Source of the DNA: Psychrobacter sp. JCM 18902
Lineage (GTDB): Bacteria > Pseudomonadota > Gammaproteobacteria > Pseudomonadales > Moraxellaceae
DNA: 64,000 bases
NCBI RefSeq assembly: GCF_904846615.1
Contig: NZ_CAJHBK010000001.1
Span: 2,418,001-2,482,000 of the forward strand
Reading direction: 5' to 3'
This document shows, piece after piece, positions 53,413 through 63,663 of the stretch. Position numbers and translations under genes: made by a program. Position 1 is the stretch's first letter. Each line of letters starts with the position of its first letter. Below the pieces are notes generated by a model. The model was not told the DNA's origin, did not search any database, and saw only the letters and a program-made list of their open reading frames with translations.

Positions 53413-55032
53413 TAAGTTTTTGCTAGCAGGATAACTAATCTGAGAGGTCGACTGTATGACTTTCGATTGTTTACTTGGTAAATCGAACTCCCACGCAACC
53501 ATGCCTTTATTGTCATTCCAGTCACGCTCAGTCACTGGCGGTGTATGAGTGATGGTTACTTTAAGACTATCGTCACGGCTAATCGGCTCACTGCCCAATA
53601 CTTGTAAATGCATAGGTCGGTTGTGCTGATTGGTAAATTGATAAGCTTGTACTTTAGTTAAGGTTTGCGTGCGATTAAATGCGCCTTTATCACCCTGCTT
53701 ATCTTCATCAGCTATCTGCTTTACGATGGTATTAGGGTCAATACCAAAACCGATACCTTGCTCTTTGAGCGCTTGATAATTATAGCGCGCCTGCCCGACA
53801 TAATTATCATCACGGTATAGCTGTAGCGAACCATCTACCCAAGCTGGTGTCAAAAACGGTGCGGATGCATACCAATAGCCAGCTGCCTCCACACTCGGCG
53901 TACTACGAATCCATAGCTTGCTACTGCCCGACTGCTCATCAATGACCGTCCGTACGCGCCTGCCATCGCTTGGAATACTAATACGCTGCGGCAAGCGGTA
54001 TTCGGTAATGCCGTTTTTATTCTGACTGCTAACGGTAAAGCTTGGCAGTGGCGCCATGTTGGGTGTCGAGGCACCGCCATAGCTGTCTCTTGCAGATACC
54101 ACAACAGGCATGTTTTCCGCCATAGGTGGTACAGATATAGTCCGGTTTTTTTGATCTTCTTCATATAGCGAGAAACGCTCAACTCGTGGCAATTGGCTGG
54201 TCGTGTTTTGATTGGGATTGACAGAGCTTAGCATCAAAGGGACATTGAGCCAGTTTTCTCCTGTCTGCTGGGCAATAACCGCAGAGGCAATGATATTTAA
54301 TTGCTTGGTTTCAGTATTCAGCCTTGCTTGATACGTTGGCTCCCAACCCGCGCCGCGTACTTGATAGTGCAGTTTCACACTGCTTGGTACTCGACTGGCA
54401 ATACGTACACTCACTTGAATCACACTATTTTGAGTGGAAGTCGCGCTGCCCGCCATTAGTTGGTTGAGCGCATCTTGTGCACGGGCTTGGCGCTGCTGAA
54501 TTTCTAGTATGCGTTTATTGATACTGACCGCTTGGGTTTCCAGATCGCGCGCATTATTGGCAAGCGTGCCATCTGTACTGATTTGCGTGACCTTGGTTAA
54601 ATTCTGCAAGTAAGCTTTAGCTAAGCGTGCCGCTTCTAACTCAGCATTGATAACTGCCAAATTATCTTGCTGTGTCTGCACTCTCGCCTCACCTTGATAC
54701 TGACACTGTGCTGCTTGCTCATCGCTTAAAGTCTCGATACTGACTTCACCAATATTGATGCCTTTTGCTGCTTGTACGCTCACACTGTCTTTATCGATAT
54801 AAGGGGACAGACAAGAAAAAACCAGTGTCTGCTCACCGCTACCATTGATTGGTAACGCACGAGTCACACTAGCTAAGCCCTGATAAATGGTCACTTGCTC
54901 AATACTACTGTTCACTGCCTGAGCAGGAGTCAAAGCTAAAGCCGCTAAGCTAAATAAACCCAGTTGCATCAACTGTTTTTTAGAGGGTAAAAAATTAGGT
55001 AGTATTGCTACTTTTGATAACTTAGCTTGCAT
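53401..55032 (-). CDS. MuiA-family protein, DUF4140/DUF4139 domains, secreted
   Basis: 543 aa from ATG 55032 (AAGGA 6 nt upstream; the ATG two codons earlier is too close). Signal peptide LGLFSLAALALTPAQA, so periplasmic. N-terminal DUF4140 (about 40-140: IEQVTIYQGLASVTRALPI), coiled coil (about 120-190, RVQTQQDNLAVINAELEAAR) and DUF4139 (about 205-540: VKLHYQVRGAGWEPTYQARL, the family strand). Named after a mucoidy inhibitor in Pseudomonas, with a real role unknown. Probably cotranscribed with the NRDE gene. Confidence 0.88.
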   Translation of the reverse strand: MQAKLSKVAILPNFLPSKKQLMQLGLFSLAALALTPAQAVNSSIEQVTIYQGLASVTRALPINGSGEQTLVFSCLSPYIDKDSVSVQAAKGINIGEVSIETLSDEQAAQCQYQGEARVQTQQDNLAVINAELEAARLAKAYLQNLTKVTQISTDGTLANNARDLETQAVSINKRILEIQQRQARAQDALNQLMAGSATSTQNSVIQVSVRIASRVPSSVKLHYQVRGAGWEPTYQARLNTETKQLNIIASAVIAQQTGENWLNVPLMLSSVNPNQNTTSQLPRVERFSLYEEDQKNRTISVPPMAENMPVVVSARDSYGGASTPNMAPLPSFTVSSQNKNGITEYRLPQRISIPSDGRRVRTVIDEQSGSSKLWIRSTPSVEAAGYWYASAPFLTPAWVDGSLQLYRDDNYVGQARYNYQALKEQGIGFGIDPNTIVKQIADEDKQGDKGAFNRTQTLTKVQAYQFTNQHNRPMHLQVLGSEPISRDDSLKVTITHTPPVTERDWNDNKGMVAWEFDLPSKQSKVIQSTSQISYPASKNLSVN

Positions 55033-55309
55033 AATCATTCCTTAAAAATACGGTTAATCCATTAATACGGTGCATTAGCGCAAGCGCGCAATATCTAACG
55101 CTTCATTAAATATAATGATGCAATATTTATGATGGCATTTATTTTCAGCAACTTTTTTATATCTTAGCGGTTTTCTGGCTTTCTTTCTAGATGTTACCCG
55201 TAGCAGATAAGTTGTTACCATGAGATGAGCCTCACCGTAATTTGGTATGCCTCACTGGCTATTTTTGCTATTATGAGCAGCATTCTATTACCAAATTTAT
55301 GATGCCCTT

Positions 55310-56194
55310 ATGATGATACATCCTCAGTACGATCCTGTAGCGCTGTCTTTGGGTCCAGTAGAAGTGCACTGGTATGGCCTAATGTATTTGTTGGCATTTG
55401 CCGCCGCCTTTGGTCTGGCTTGGTATCGCAGCACCAAACGTGACAATTGGAACACTGACATGGTGTCCGACTTGGTATTTTTTGGCGCACTTGGCGTCAT
55501 TTTGGGCGGTCGTGTCGGCTATGTATTGTTTTATCAATTCGGTGAATTTTTACAAAACCCCGCTTACCTTTTCAAAGTCTGGGAAGGCGGCATGTCTTTC
55601 CATGGCGGCATGATTGGTGTCTTACTGGGCATGTTATATTTTGCCCGTAAGTATAAAAAGACCCCGTTTCAGGTGCTGGACTTTATCGTTCCTTGCGTGC
55701 CAACAGGCTTATTATTTGGTCGTATTGGCAATTATATCAATGGCGAGCTATGGGGCCGCGTCTCTAACGGTGGCTACAACTGGCTTACCTACTTCCCGCA
55801 AGCGGCTGCTACTGATATGCAGCAATTGCAAACCAACCCTGAGCTACAAGAGTTGATGCTTGAAGTAAATGGGCAGTATTTGCTACCTCGTCATCCCTCA
55901 CAGCTGTATGAGGCACTTGCCGAAGGGTTATTATTATTCCTATTCCTATGGTGGTATTCATCAAAACCGCGCCCACGTATGGCAGCATCGGCAGTATTTT
56001 TATTGGGCTATGGCATCAGCCGCTTCATCATTGAGTTTTTCCGCCAACCCGATGCGGACCAAGGATTTGTATTACTAGGTTGGATGACCAAAGGGCAGAT
56101 ACTCAGCGCTCCCATGATTATTATTGGTTTCATCATGCTGGTATACGCTTACAAACGTGGTATCTATGACTGGGGTAAGCAGTCGGCTTATTAA
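55310..56194 (+). CDS. lgt: Prolipoprotein diacylglyceryl transferase
   Basis: 294 aa inner-membrane enzyme, first step of lipoprotein maturation, transferring diacylglycerol from phosphatidylglycerol to the lipobox cysteine. Seven helices. The signature GRIGNYINGELWGR (about 137-150) and the conserved His-Trp-Tyr block VHWYGLMYL (N-terminus) are present, along with HPSQLYEALAEG. Tandem ATGs at 55310 and 55313. Followed by thyA and folA: lgt-thyA adjacency is common in gammaproteobacteria. Confidence 0.97.
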   Translation: MMIHPQYDPVALSLGPVEVHWYGLMYLLAFAAAFGLAWYRSTKRDNWNTDMVSDLVFFGALGVILGGRVGYVLFYQFGEFLQNPAYLFKVWEGGMSFHGGMIGVLLGMLYFARKYKKTPFQVLDFIVPCVPTGLLFGRIGNYINGELWGRVSNGGYNWLTYFPQAAATDMQQLQTNPELQELMLEVNGQYLLPRHPSQLYEALAEGLLLFLFLWWYSSKPRPRMAASAVFLLGYGISRFIIEFFRQPDADQGFVLLGWMTKGQILSAPMIIIGFIMLVYAYKRGIYDWGKQSAY

Positions 56195-56268
56195 GCACTA
56201 ATTCACATCCAGTAGCCTGTTAAAAAACAATACAACTATGCGTTTTAATAGCGTAGAAGAGCAATTTT

Positions 56269-57159
56269 ATGACCATGAGCAACTCCATTATTAGTAACAA
56301 CAAGCAGCGTAAAAATGAGCAAGCCTATCTAGATTTGCTGCATCTTGTCCTCACTGAAGGCACTGAAAAAGGCGATCGTACTGGCACTGGTACGCTGAGC
56401 CACTTTGGCGCGCAGCTACGTTTTAATTTAGCCGATGGTTTTCCATTATTAACCACCAAAAAAGTCCACTTTAAATCTATCGTCTATGAGCTATTTTGGT
56501 TTTTAAGTGGCAGCACCCATGTTGATTATCTACAAGCCAATGGCGTACGCATTTGGAATGAGTGGTCAACGGCTGAACAGACAGCGCGCTTTAATCGCCC
56601 TGCTGGTGATTTAGGCCCTGTCTATGGTCATCAGTGGCGCAATTATGGCGCAAGCCAGCGTGAAGATGGGAGCTACAATAACGATGGTGTCGATCAAATT
56701 ACCCAAGTCATTGAGCAAATAAAAACCAATCCCAATTCAAGACGTTTGATTGTGTCTGGTTGGAATCCCGGTGAAGCAGATCAAGTTGCGCTGCCGCCTT
56801 GTCATACGCTATTTCAGTTCTTTGTGGCGGATAATAAACTGTCATGCCAGCTCTATCAGCGTTCAGCAGATTTATTCCTAGGCGTGCCATTTAATATTGC
56901 CAGTTATGCCTTGCTGACCCATATGGTCGCGCAAGTATGCGGACTAGAAATGGGCGAATTTATCTGGACGGGTGGCGATTGTCATATTTATCAAAACCAC
57001 CGTGAGCAAGTTGCATTACAGTTGACGCGTGAGCTTTATACGCTGCCAACGCTGACGCTTAACTCTAATGTGAATGATATCTTTGCATTTAACTATGATG
57101 ATATTAGCGTTGATGGTTACGAGTCGCATCCTGCGATTAAGGCAAAGGTTGCAGTCTAG
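56269..57159 (+). CDS. thyA: Thymidylate synthase
   Basis: 296 aa. Methylates dUMP using methylene-tetrahydrofolate. Catalytic C178 lies in [10 protein letters not shown]. Arg in [13 protein letters not shown], the Asn for dUMP in [13 protein letters not shown] and C-terminal [10 protein letters not shown] are intact. Somewhat longer than E. coli ThyA (264) with an insertion around 100-125 ([20 protein letters not shown]). Tandem in-frame ATG at 56275. Followed 76 bp later by folA, which recycles the folate it oxidises. Confidence 0.97.
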   Translation: MTMSNSIISNNKQRKNEQAYLDLLHLVLTEGTEKGDRTGTGTLSHFGAQLRFNLADGFPLLTTKKVHFKSIVYELFWFLSGSTHVDYLQANGVRIWNEWSTAEQTARFNRPAGDLGPVYGHQWRNYGASQREDGSYNNDGVDQITQVIEQIKTNPNSRRLIVSGWNPGEADQVALPPCHTLFQFFVADNKLSCQLYQRSADLFLGVPFNIASYALLTHMVAQVCGLEMGEFIWTGGDCHIYQNHREQVALQLTRELYTLPTLTLNSNVNDIFAFNYDDISVDGYESHPAIKAKVAV

Positions 57160-57235
57160 CCTTTGTTTGATTGAAAGTTTTAAATAAATGCAGCAAATGC
57201 AAGTAGCATGTTAAAGACAATAAAAAGGATACGTT

Positions 57236-57805
57236 ATGAGTTATGCCCACACCGAAGTTGCCCAAATCGCAGCTATCAGTAGCAACCGCTGTATCGGCAA
57301 AGATAATGAGCTACCGTGGCATATCTCTGCAGATTTGCAGCATTTCAAAAGCAGGACGACCAAACAAAATGATGGTGCGATCCAAGGTATCGTCATTATG
57401 GGTCGTAAGACGTTCGAATCGATGGGCAGCAAGCCTTTGCCAAAACGCGTGAGCTTCATCATCAGTACCCAGCTAGATTATGCCGAACAAAAAGGTTTGG
57501 TCGGCAAAAGCAATGCCTATGTGGTGCATAATTTAGATGATGCATTAACGCAAGCAGCAAGTCTGGCACACGGTGCGCATCTTGATACGATTTGGGTGAT
57601 TGGCGGCGAGCGCGTGTTTAGCGATGCGTTGATGTATACCGATCGCATTGAGCTGACCCACGTCGATACTGAGATTACGGATGGTGATGCCTTCTATCCT
57701 GAGTTGCCAAGTGAATTTGAAGTGGCAGAAGAGTCTGAGCAAATGTATGATGAAAAAAGTGACTTAGACTTTAAATTTGTGACTTATAAAATAAAAGCAG
57801 ACTAG
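57236..57805 (+). CDS. folA: Dihydrofolate reductase
   Basis: 189 aa. Reduces dihydrofolate from the ThyA reaction with NADPH. IGKDNELPWHISADLQHFKSRT carries the NELPW loop and the substrate-binding Asp (ISADLQ). NADPH motif VIMGRKTFESMG and VIGGERVFSDAL follow. A few extra residues compared with E. coli FolA (159), mostly in a loop at about 35-45 and near 90. AAGGA precedes the ATG. Confidence 0.96.
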   Translation: MSYAHTEVAQIAAISSNRCIGKDNELPWHISADLQHFKSRTTKQNDGAIQGIVIMGRKTFESMGSKPLPKRVSFIISTQLDYAEQKGLVGKSNAYVVHNLDDALTQAASLAHGAHLDTIWVIGGERVFSDALMYTDRIELTHVDTEITDGDAFYPELPSEFEVAEESEQMYDEKSDLDFKFVTYKIKAD

Positions 57806-57816
57806 GTCAGCTGGTT

Positions 57817-58170
57817 ATGAAACTACTACCCTTTATCTTTACTGGCATATTACTATCGGGCTGTCAGAGTCTAGCGACAAGAGAGCCTGTTATTAAGCCT
57901 GCTGAAATATTGCGTCAACCTCAGTTCACAGTTCCACACAGAGCAGCTAGACGTTTGAAAGCTGGTGAGGAATATGAAGTTGTCCTGAGCATATTGATTG
58001 ATAAATCTGGTCAAGTTAGTTCCATTTCTGTTACTGAGTCATCAGGCGTCGTGTCATTAGACCTAAGAGCTCTACGTGATGCTAGAAAAATGATATTCAA
58101 AGCCGGTACTAAGGATAATGAGTTTATTACAACAAAAGTTACTGTACCCATTACCTATGTAATACATTAG
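57817..58170 (+). CDS. Lipoprotein with stand-alone TonB C-terminal-like domain
   Basis: 117 aa, 11 bp after folA and probably in its transcript. Signal peptide with lipobox (LLSGC, Cys at 16), so it should be membrane-anchored in the periplasm. Residues 35-117 resemble the TonB C-terminal fold: PHRAARRLKAGEEYEVVLSILIDKSGQVSSISVTESSG, SLDLRALRDARKMIFK, then TKVTVPITYVI, including the SSG...LD..A pattern. The usual N-terminal TM and Pro-rich spanner are missing, so it is not a standard energy transducer. Function is unknown. Confidence 0.75.
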   Translation: MKLLPFIFTGILLSGCQSLATREPVIKPAEILRQPQFTVPHRAARRLKAGEEYEVVLSILIDKSGQVSSISVTESSGVVSLDLRALRDARKMIFKAGTKDNEFITTKVTVPITYVIH

Positions 58171-58227
58171 AAAATGTTTACCCTACTACTAAAAATTTAG
58201 ACAGATAGGTAGGTAGAATGTAAATGC

Positions 58228-60072
58228 CTACTCGTGCAATACTTTATAAACCGTTTTTGCAAGTACTGGCCCAATCCCTTGCACGCCTGCCAATTCCTGC
58301 TGCGATGCACCGAGCAATTGTTGCAATCCGCCAAAATGATTGAGTAAATCACGGCGGCGCTTTTCACCGAGCCCCGGTATGACTTCTAACACTGACGATG
58401 AACGGCGCTTATCGCGCTTCTTACGGTGCGCAGTAATCGCAAAACGATGTGCCTCATCGCGAATATGCATCAGTAAATGCAGCGCCTTGCTATCCATGGG
58501 CAAATCAAGCGGCTCATGATCGATAAAATGCAGCACCTCAAGCCCAGCCTTACGTCCTTCGCCTTTTGCCACGCTAATCAGCAAAGTATCACCAAGAATA
58601 CCTAACTCGGTCAGCACTTCTTTAGCGATGCCAAGCTGCCCTTTACCACCATCAATCAGCAACAAATCAGGCAATGGCTGCTTTTTATAGCGCCGTGTCA
58701 GCACTTGTTTCATTGCGGCATAATCATCACCACCGACAATGTCATGAATCGCATATTGGCGATAATCACGGCGACGCGAGCCACCTTGGTCAAAGACTAC
58801 GCAGCTACCAATGGTCGCCTCGCCCATCGTATGGGAGATATCAAAACACTCTATGCGATCAATGGTTCTATCAGTGACGTCCGCTAAGACATCTTTTAAC
58901 GCACCAAAGCGCGCATGCAACTCTAAATAATCACCCAGCTTGGTTTTTAGCGCATTATTGGTATTGAGTTTGGCTAAATCTAACCATTCGGCACGGTGCT
59001 CACGGACACTGGTTTTGATCACGACTTTACTGCCAAAATGGCTCGCTAGCGCTTCACTGACCGCCACCTGATCCGGTAATTCATGACTCAACATAATTTC
59101 TGCAGGCAAATCATCCGTTACCTGAAAATAAAAAGAGGTAATGAACGCCGATAAATTATCAGCAAGTGGCTCACTGCTATCAACATCAGGGAAGTAATTT
59201 TTACCACCCAGTACACGACCGCCACGTACCGTCAGCACGTTCACACAGGTCATCCCTGCTTGGCTGGCAATAGCAATCACATCCGCCTCGCCTTGCACAG
59301 TATAAACAGCTTGCTTGGCTTGTACTTCACGCAGCATAGACAGCTGATCGCGATAAAACACTGCCTTTTCAAAATCTAATTCTTCAGCAGAAGCTTCCAT
59401 TTTTTCAATCAAAGCGCTATGAATATCGCTAGAGTCGCCTTTTAGGAAACGAATAGTATTATTGACGTCTTCTGCATATTCTTCAGGCGATACCAAGCCC
59501 ACGCAGGGCGCACGGCAGCGCTTAATCTGATACTCAAGACAAGGACGCTTACGTTGCTTAAAAAAAGTATTGGTACATTGGCGCATTTGAAACATTTTCT
59601 GCATCAGCACCAGTGTCTCTTTGGCGGCATGAGCAGAGGGAAACGGACCGAAAAAGCGACCTTTTTGGTGATTGCCTTTACCGCGACCATAAGCCAATCG
59701 CGGGTAAGGTTTATCCGCTGAAATAAACACATAAAGGTAAGATTTGTCATCACGCAATAGCACGTTATAAGGCGGACGATATTCTTTAATCAAGTTTTGC
59801 TCGAGCAATAACGCTTCGGTCTCACTACGGGTAATAATGGTTTCAATATTATGTATCCGTGCCACCAGCGCCCGTGTTTTTGGATGGTCAATGGTTTTAG
59901 CAAAGTAGCTGTTCACACGGCTCTTGAGTGACTTGGCTTTACCGACATATAAGATATCACCATTTTTACCCAGCATTTTATAGACCCCTGGCAAATTTGG
60001 CAGGCGCTGAATTAAATGCTTAAGACGGGCTTTCTTGTCATCGATGGGACTCGATTCTGAGACATTGACCAT
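58228..60072 (-). CDS. uvrC: Excinuclease ABC subunit C
   Basis: 614 aa. Makes both incisions in nucleotide-excision repair with UvrAB. GIY-YIG nuclease (about 25-105: [21 protein letters not shown]), zinc-binding-like Cys motif (about 160-185, [26 protein letters not shown]), UVR motif binding UvrB (about 215-245), RNase-H-like 3' nuclease domain ([27 protein letters not shown]) and a C-terminal HhH pair ([27 protein letters not shown]). Full length. Confidence 0.97.
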   Translation of the reverse strand: MVNVSESSPIDDKKARLKHLIQRLPNLPGVYKMLGKNGDILYVGKAKSLKSRVNSYFAKTIDHPKTRALVARIHNIETIITRSETEALLLEQNLIKEYRPPYNVLLRDDKSYLYVFISADKPYPRLAYGRGKGNHQKGRFFGPFPSAHAAKETLVLMQKMFQMRQCTNTFFKQRKRPCLEYQIKRCRAPCVGLVSPEEYAEDVNNTIRFLKGDSSDIHSALIEKMEASAEELDFEKAVFYRDQLSMLREVQAKQAVYTVQGEADVIAIASQAGMTCVNVLTVRGGRVLGGKNYFPDVDSSEPLADNLSAFITSFYFQVTDDLPAEIMLSHELPDQVAVSEALASHFGSKVVIKTSVREHRAEWLDLAKLNTNNALKTKLGDYLELHARFGALKDVLADVTDRTIDRIECFDISHTMGEATIGSCVVFDQGGSRRRDYRQYAIHDIVGGDDYAAMKQVLTRRYKKQPLPDLLLIDGGKGQLGIAKEVLTELGILGDTLLISVAKGEGRKAGLEVLHFIDHEPLDLPMDSKALHLLMHIRDEAHRFAITAHRKKRDKRRSSSVLEVIPGLGEKRRRDLLNHFGGLQQLLGASQQELAGVQGIGPVLAKTVYKVLHE

Positions 60073-60165
60073 AGAATTTATTGCTCTTAAAAGTCTTATA
60101 ATACTGCTAGTTATGGGGCGGGAGTCATTGTTTTACAAGCCAATTATTATCATAGCATCACCCAT

Positions 60166-60197
60166 AAAAAAGCCAGCACCGAGGCTGACTTTTTATA
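60166..60197 (-). terminator. Terminator of the DUF3360 gene
   Basis: On the minus strand AGTCAGC-CTCGGT-GCTGGCT followed by six T residues; one internal mismatch. It also lies just upstream of uvrC, separating the two units. Confidence 0.7.
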
Positions 60198-60213
60198 GGT
60201 AAGCAAGATGTTA

Positions 60214-61740
60214 TTAATGACGGAAGTTTGCCATCAATGCCGGAATACCCGGTAGCATACCGACAATAGCCATCACACCTGTCAATACCACAAACATAAT
60301 ACCCGGTATGATCCAGCGGCTCATTTTAGTCAAATTGGCGCTGCGTTCTTTCGAGCCAATCAAGCCCAAGTTATCGAGCAACAACGTGAGTGACCAACCA
60401 AAGGCAGGATTTACCAGTGCAGAAGCAAACACCACAATCGCAGCAGACTGCGTGGTTTTACCTTCACGAGTCATTTCCATACCAGCTTCGAGCAGTGGAA
60501 TAAACACACCCACAATCAATGCCACACACATCACTGGCTGCCAGATAGCCAAATCCATTGGATAACCCCAAACCCCTGCGATAATACAAAACAATGCCGT
60601 CAATAAGGCACCAGCAGGAATCGGACGTTTGGCAATCGCTGCTGGGACAATATAGGTGCCCCACGATGACGCAAAGTTAGCACCGCCCAATACAGAGCCG
60701 ACTACCTGGCGAAACGATGCGCTGGTCATTGTATCATCGATATCCATGAGCACTTTTTCAGTACGTTTAGGATAGCTGATTTTTTGAAAGACCTGATGGC
60801 CTAAAAAATCTGGTGACCACATAGCAACCGCCAAAATAGCAAACGGCAGTACGACAATGAAGCTTTCAACCGTCGGTAATCCTAACATCCAGCCGGTACT
60901 CTCGCCCCACCAATACATTGGGTTTATATGCGGAAGACCCGGTGCTGTCTTGAACTCAAAAGGTGCGCCTAATGCAAATGCGAGACCACCACCTAAGACA
61001 CAGCTTAGCGGAACTGCAAGCCAGCGTTTTTGCCAATGCTCAAGTAATGCATACAACAAAATCGTTGCCAAAATAATGAAAAAGGCGATGTGCGACATGC
61101 CAATCCCTTCTGCCCAAGCAAAAAGGTTTTTGACCTGTGAGGTCGTACCGATAAACCCTAGGTAAATCAAGAGACCACCGCACACGCCTTTACTGGTCAA
61201 ATTAGCAAGCAGACTGCCCCCTTTACTGATTGCCAATAGCAAGCCGAAGGCACCGATGAGCAGACCAAAGGCCATGGGATGGCCGCCAGCGGCCACGACA
61301 ATAGGAATAAGCGGAATAAGGGGGCCGTGAGTACCTGCAAGGTTGGCTGTCGGGAGTAGAAATCCTGAAAATAAGATGATAAAAAATGAAACGATTAATA
61401 GCTCATAACGAACGTTTTCTAAAACAAACGCATCGCCCAAACCAAGTGGACCTGCAAATGTTGCCGCAATAGCACCCACCATAACCACTTTACCAATCGT
61501 TGCCGCCATTGCAGGAATAGTATCTTCATACTCAAAGCGATAATCACGAAACGGCAAATTGGGACGCCAGCGTTTTGGCTGCATGATTTGTAATTCATGA
61601 TTTAGATAAGCGTCACGACTGTCAAAGCTTGCGCTTGGTTTGTGTAAATCAAGGTAGCTACCTGATGGCTCGCTGTCGTAATTAGATGGATTTGATGACT
61701 GCTGATTAGACCCTGAAGAAGGGATCTGAGTGTTACTCAT
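60214..61740 (-). CDS. DUF3360 inner-membrane permease-like protein
   Basis: 508 aa from ATG 61740 (AAGGA 6 nt upstream; the GTG before it is too close). A polar N-terminus rich in Ser/Asn/Gln (about 1-70) is followed by a distinctive motif (QIMQPKRWRPNLPFRDYRFE) and then about 12 transmembrane helices. Conserved-looking loops include GLLLPTANLAGTHGPLIPL-type (FSGFLLPTANLAGTHGPLIP) and MDIDDTMTSASFRQVVGSV. I recognise this as DUF3360, a mostly marine proteobacterial putative permease. It resembles the NCS2/SulP-like transporter fold in general only. Substrate unknown. Confidence 0.72.
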   Translation of the reverse strand: MSNTQIPSSGSNQQSSNPSNYDSEPSGSYLDLHKPSASFDSRDAYLNHELQIMQPKRWRPNLPFRDYRFEYEDTIPAMAATIGKVVMVGAIAATFAGPLGLGDAFVLENVRYELLIVSFFIILFSGFLLPTANLAGTHGPLIPLIPIVVAAGGHPMAFGLLIGAFGLLLAISKGGSLLANLTSKGVCGGLLIYLGFIGTTSQVKNLFAWAEGIGMSHIAFFIILATILLYALLEHWQKRWLAVPLSCVLGGGLAFALGAPFEFKTAPGLPHINPMYWWGESTGWMLGLPTVESFIVVLPFAILAVAMWSPDFLGHQVFQKISYPKRTEKVLMDIDDTMTSASFRQVVGSVLGGANFASSWGTYIVPAAIAKRPIPAGALLTALFCIIAGVWGYPMDLAIWQPVMCVALIVGVFIPLLEAGMEMTREGKTTQSAAIVVFASALVNPAFGWSLTLLLDNLGLIGSKERSANLTKMSRWIIPGIMFVVLTGVMAIVGMLPGIPALMANFRH

Positions 61741-62255
61741 CACATTTCCTTATGTCGACTGAGGCTTTATTTAACTAATAATTTGATAGTGAAATTTAAT
61801 GTGACTAAAGCGTCCATTAAAAATTGCAAGCCATTGTATGACATAAGAACTCGAAATGCGAACTTAGAACCACTCAAAAAGTCCATACACTATTATAATA
61901 TATAAATTAAAGTTTCCACTTAATACAAAATTGAACTTAATAGAAAACCATGAGGAAAAAACACACTTAATATAGGCTTTAAATTAGAATAAACGACCTT
62001 TTTCTTAATAATTATCTGTATCTAGATATTCGTTATCACATAACTAAATATTAAAGATAGCTATAATAAATAGTTTATTATAACTTTTAAGTAACTATAG
62101 AAAATCCATGTCAGTTACGCTTTAAGCCTAGCGGTTTTGATATTTTTTACTTATGATAAATGCCCTTTCGTGACTGCTCTTTGATAGAAGTACACTAAAA
62201 AATTTGACTCAAACGGTATCACTAAAAAATATAAAAGAAGCAATAGGACGAATTT
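61741..62255. other. Divergent intergenic region, DUF3360 / DUF4442
   Basis: 515 bp, very AT-rich, no ORF or strong structure. It presumably carries both promoters. AGGAC precedes the DUF4442 start. Confidence 0.4.
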
Positions 62256-62813
62256 ATGAGTTTGCTACCTACCAATTTTGAGACGCTAAAACGCAGAGCC
62301 AAACAAAGTATCATGCCGTTATTGACACCCCACCTACTGAAGCTGCGTATCAACACTTATGCACCGTACGTAGGCGCTGGTATCAGAATCGATCACCTCA
62401 ATCTCGATCAAGGTTTGTGTGTGGTAAGTATGGGGCTAAATACGCTGAACAAAAACATCGTGGGCACTCAGTTTGGCGGCAGCTTGTATTCGATGGTGGA
62501 CCCATTCTATATGATAATGCTGATGCACCAACTGGGTAGCAGTTACGTGGTCTGGGACAAAAGCTCACATATTGAGTTTATTGCCCCTGGTAATAGCAAA
62601 GTCACTGCACGCCTAAAAATTCCTAGCAATGAAATCACCACGATTCAGGAATTAGCAAAAGAAGGCGAGCCGGTATTTCGAGAATACCAAGCAGATATCG
62701 TCGATGATCAACAAAAAGTTATCGCTACCGTCACTAAAATGCTCTATATACGCTTGCGTAAGTACAGCAAATCTAAAGACCAAAATAGCCGTATCGAAAA
62801 TCTCGATGGTTAG
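62256..62813 (+). CDS. DUF4442 hotdog-fold protein (thioesterase-like)
   Basis: 185 aa. The DUF4442 core starts at about 40: APYVGAGIRIDHLNLDQGLCVVSMGLNTLNKNIVGTQFGGSLYSMVDPFYMIMLMHQLG. The GTQFGGSLYSMVDPF helix is the characteristic hotdog motif of this family. Strands FIAPGNSKVTARLKIP and VFREYQADIVDDQQKVIATVTKMLYIR follow. It is related to the YiiD C-terminal domain. Activity unknown, presumably acyl-thioester hydrolysis. It has AGGAC before ATG and ends in a strong terminator. Confidence 0.85.
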   Translation: MSLLPTNFETLKRRAKQSIMPLLTPHLLKLRINTYAPYVGAGIRIDHLNLDQGLCVVSMGLNTLNKNIVGTQFGGSLYSMVDPFYMIMLMHQLGSSYVVWDKSSHIEFIAPGNSKVTARLKIPSNEITTIQELAKEGEPVFREYQADIVDDQQKVIATVTKMLYIRLRKYSKSKDQNSRIENLDG

Positions 62814-62900
62814 AGGCTTAAAGGCAATTTTTAAAACGTTTCTCTAGATTTGTGATTTAAAGCATATTAATTAAAGCGCCCTAATTAAAACAACAGAAAC

Positions 62901-62940
62901 AAAAACCCCAATCTGGCATACGCACAGATTGGGGTTTTGT
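62901..62940. terminator. Bidirectional terminator between DUF4442 gene and rplS
   Basis: AAAACCCCAATCTG-GCATACGCA-CAGATTGGGGTTTT. Confidence 0.92.
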
Positions 62941-63088
62941 CTTTTTTGGTACTACCCGCTTATTTATATGATAAACCTATGAATAAGGGCTTGTATCTGG
63001 CTTTTCGCTATTGCCGAATCGCATAATAGACGGTTCAGCAATAAAGCGATATTAAGCACAATGCTTAAAAGCAGATACTGGATATAAT

Positions 63089-63481
63089 CTAAGCGTTAGC
63101 TTTTGGCTTAACAGCTTTAGGTGCACGCGGAGCAAGCTTCTCGCGGATACGTGCTGATTTACCAGAGCGCTCACGTAAGTAGTATAGTTTCGCACGGCGA
63201 ACAGCGCCACGGCGTTTCACTTCGATGCTATCGATGATTGGTGAATGCAATTGGAATGCACGCTCAACGCCAACACCGCTTGAGATTTTACGTACGGTAA
63301 ACGCTGAGTTTAAACCGCGGTTACGTTTAGCAATTACAACGCCTTCAAAAGCCTGTAAACGCTCACGCTCACCTTCACGTACTTTTACTTGAACCACAAC
63401 GGTATCGCCGGGTGCAAAGCTTGGGCGCTCAATCAATTGAGCATTTTCGATGACCTGAACCAATGGATGCTTGTTGCTCAT
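63089..63481 (-). CDS. rplS: 50S ribosomal protein L19
   Basis: 130 aa; sits at the 30S-50S interface. Typical residues: [38 protein letters not shown] and [20 protein letters not shown]-terminal Ala/Pro/Lys tail ([12 protein letters not shown]) extends it over E. coli L19 (115). AGGAG lies before the ATG. It is downstream of trmD, as in the common rpsP-rimM-trmD-rplS order. Confidence 0.97.
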   Translation of the reverse strand: MSNKHPLVQVIENAQLIERPSFAPGDTVVVQVKVREGERERLQAFEGVVIAKRNRGLNSAFTVRKISSGVGVERAFQLHSPIIDSIEVKRRGAVRRAKLYYLRERSGKSARIREKLAPRAPKAVKPKANA

Positions 63482-63663
63482 GAGAGTTATCTCCTCACAT
63501 TAGATAATAGAGGCTTGACGCATATCACCTGTTTGTAATAATGGATCGTATCTTTTTAATGAGACACAACGTAAGTGGGTTATGACAAACGGCCATTATG
63601 CTATGACTCGTTTTGTTGTTGCTCAAAATTCTGTTGCTTAACTGTTTATCTTTTTAGCCGTTA

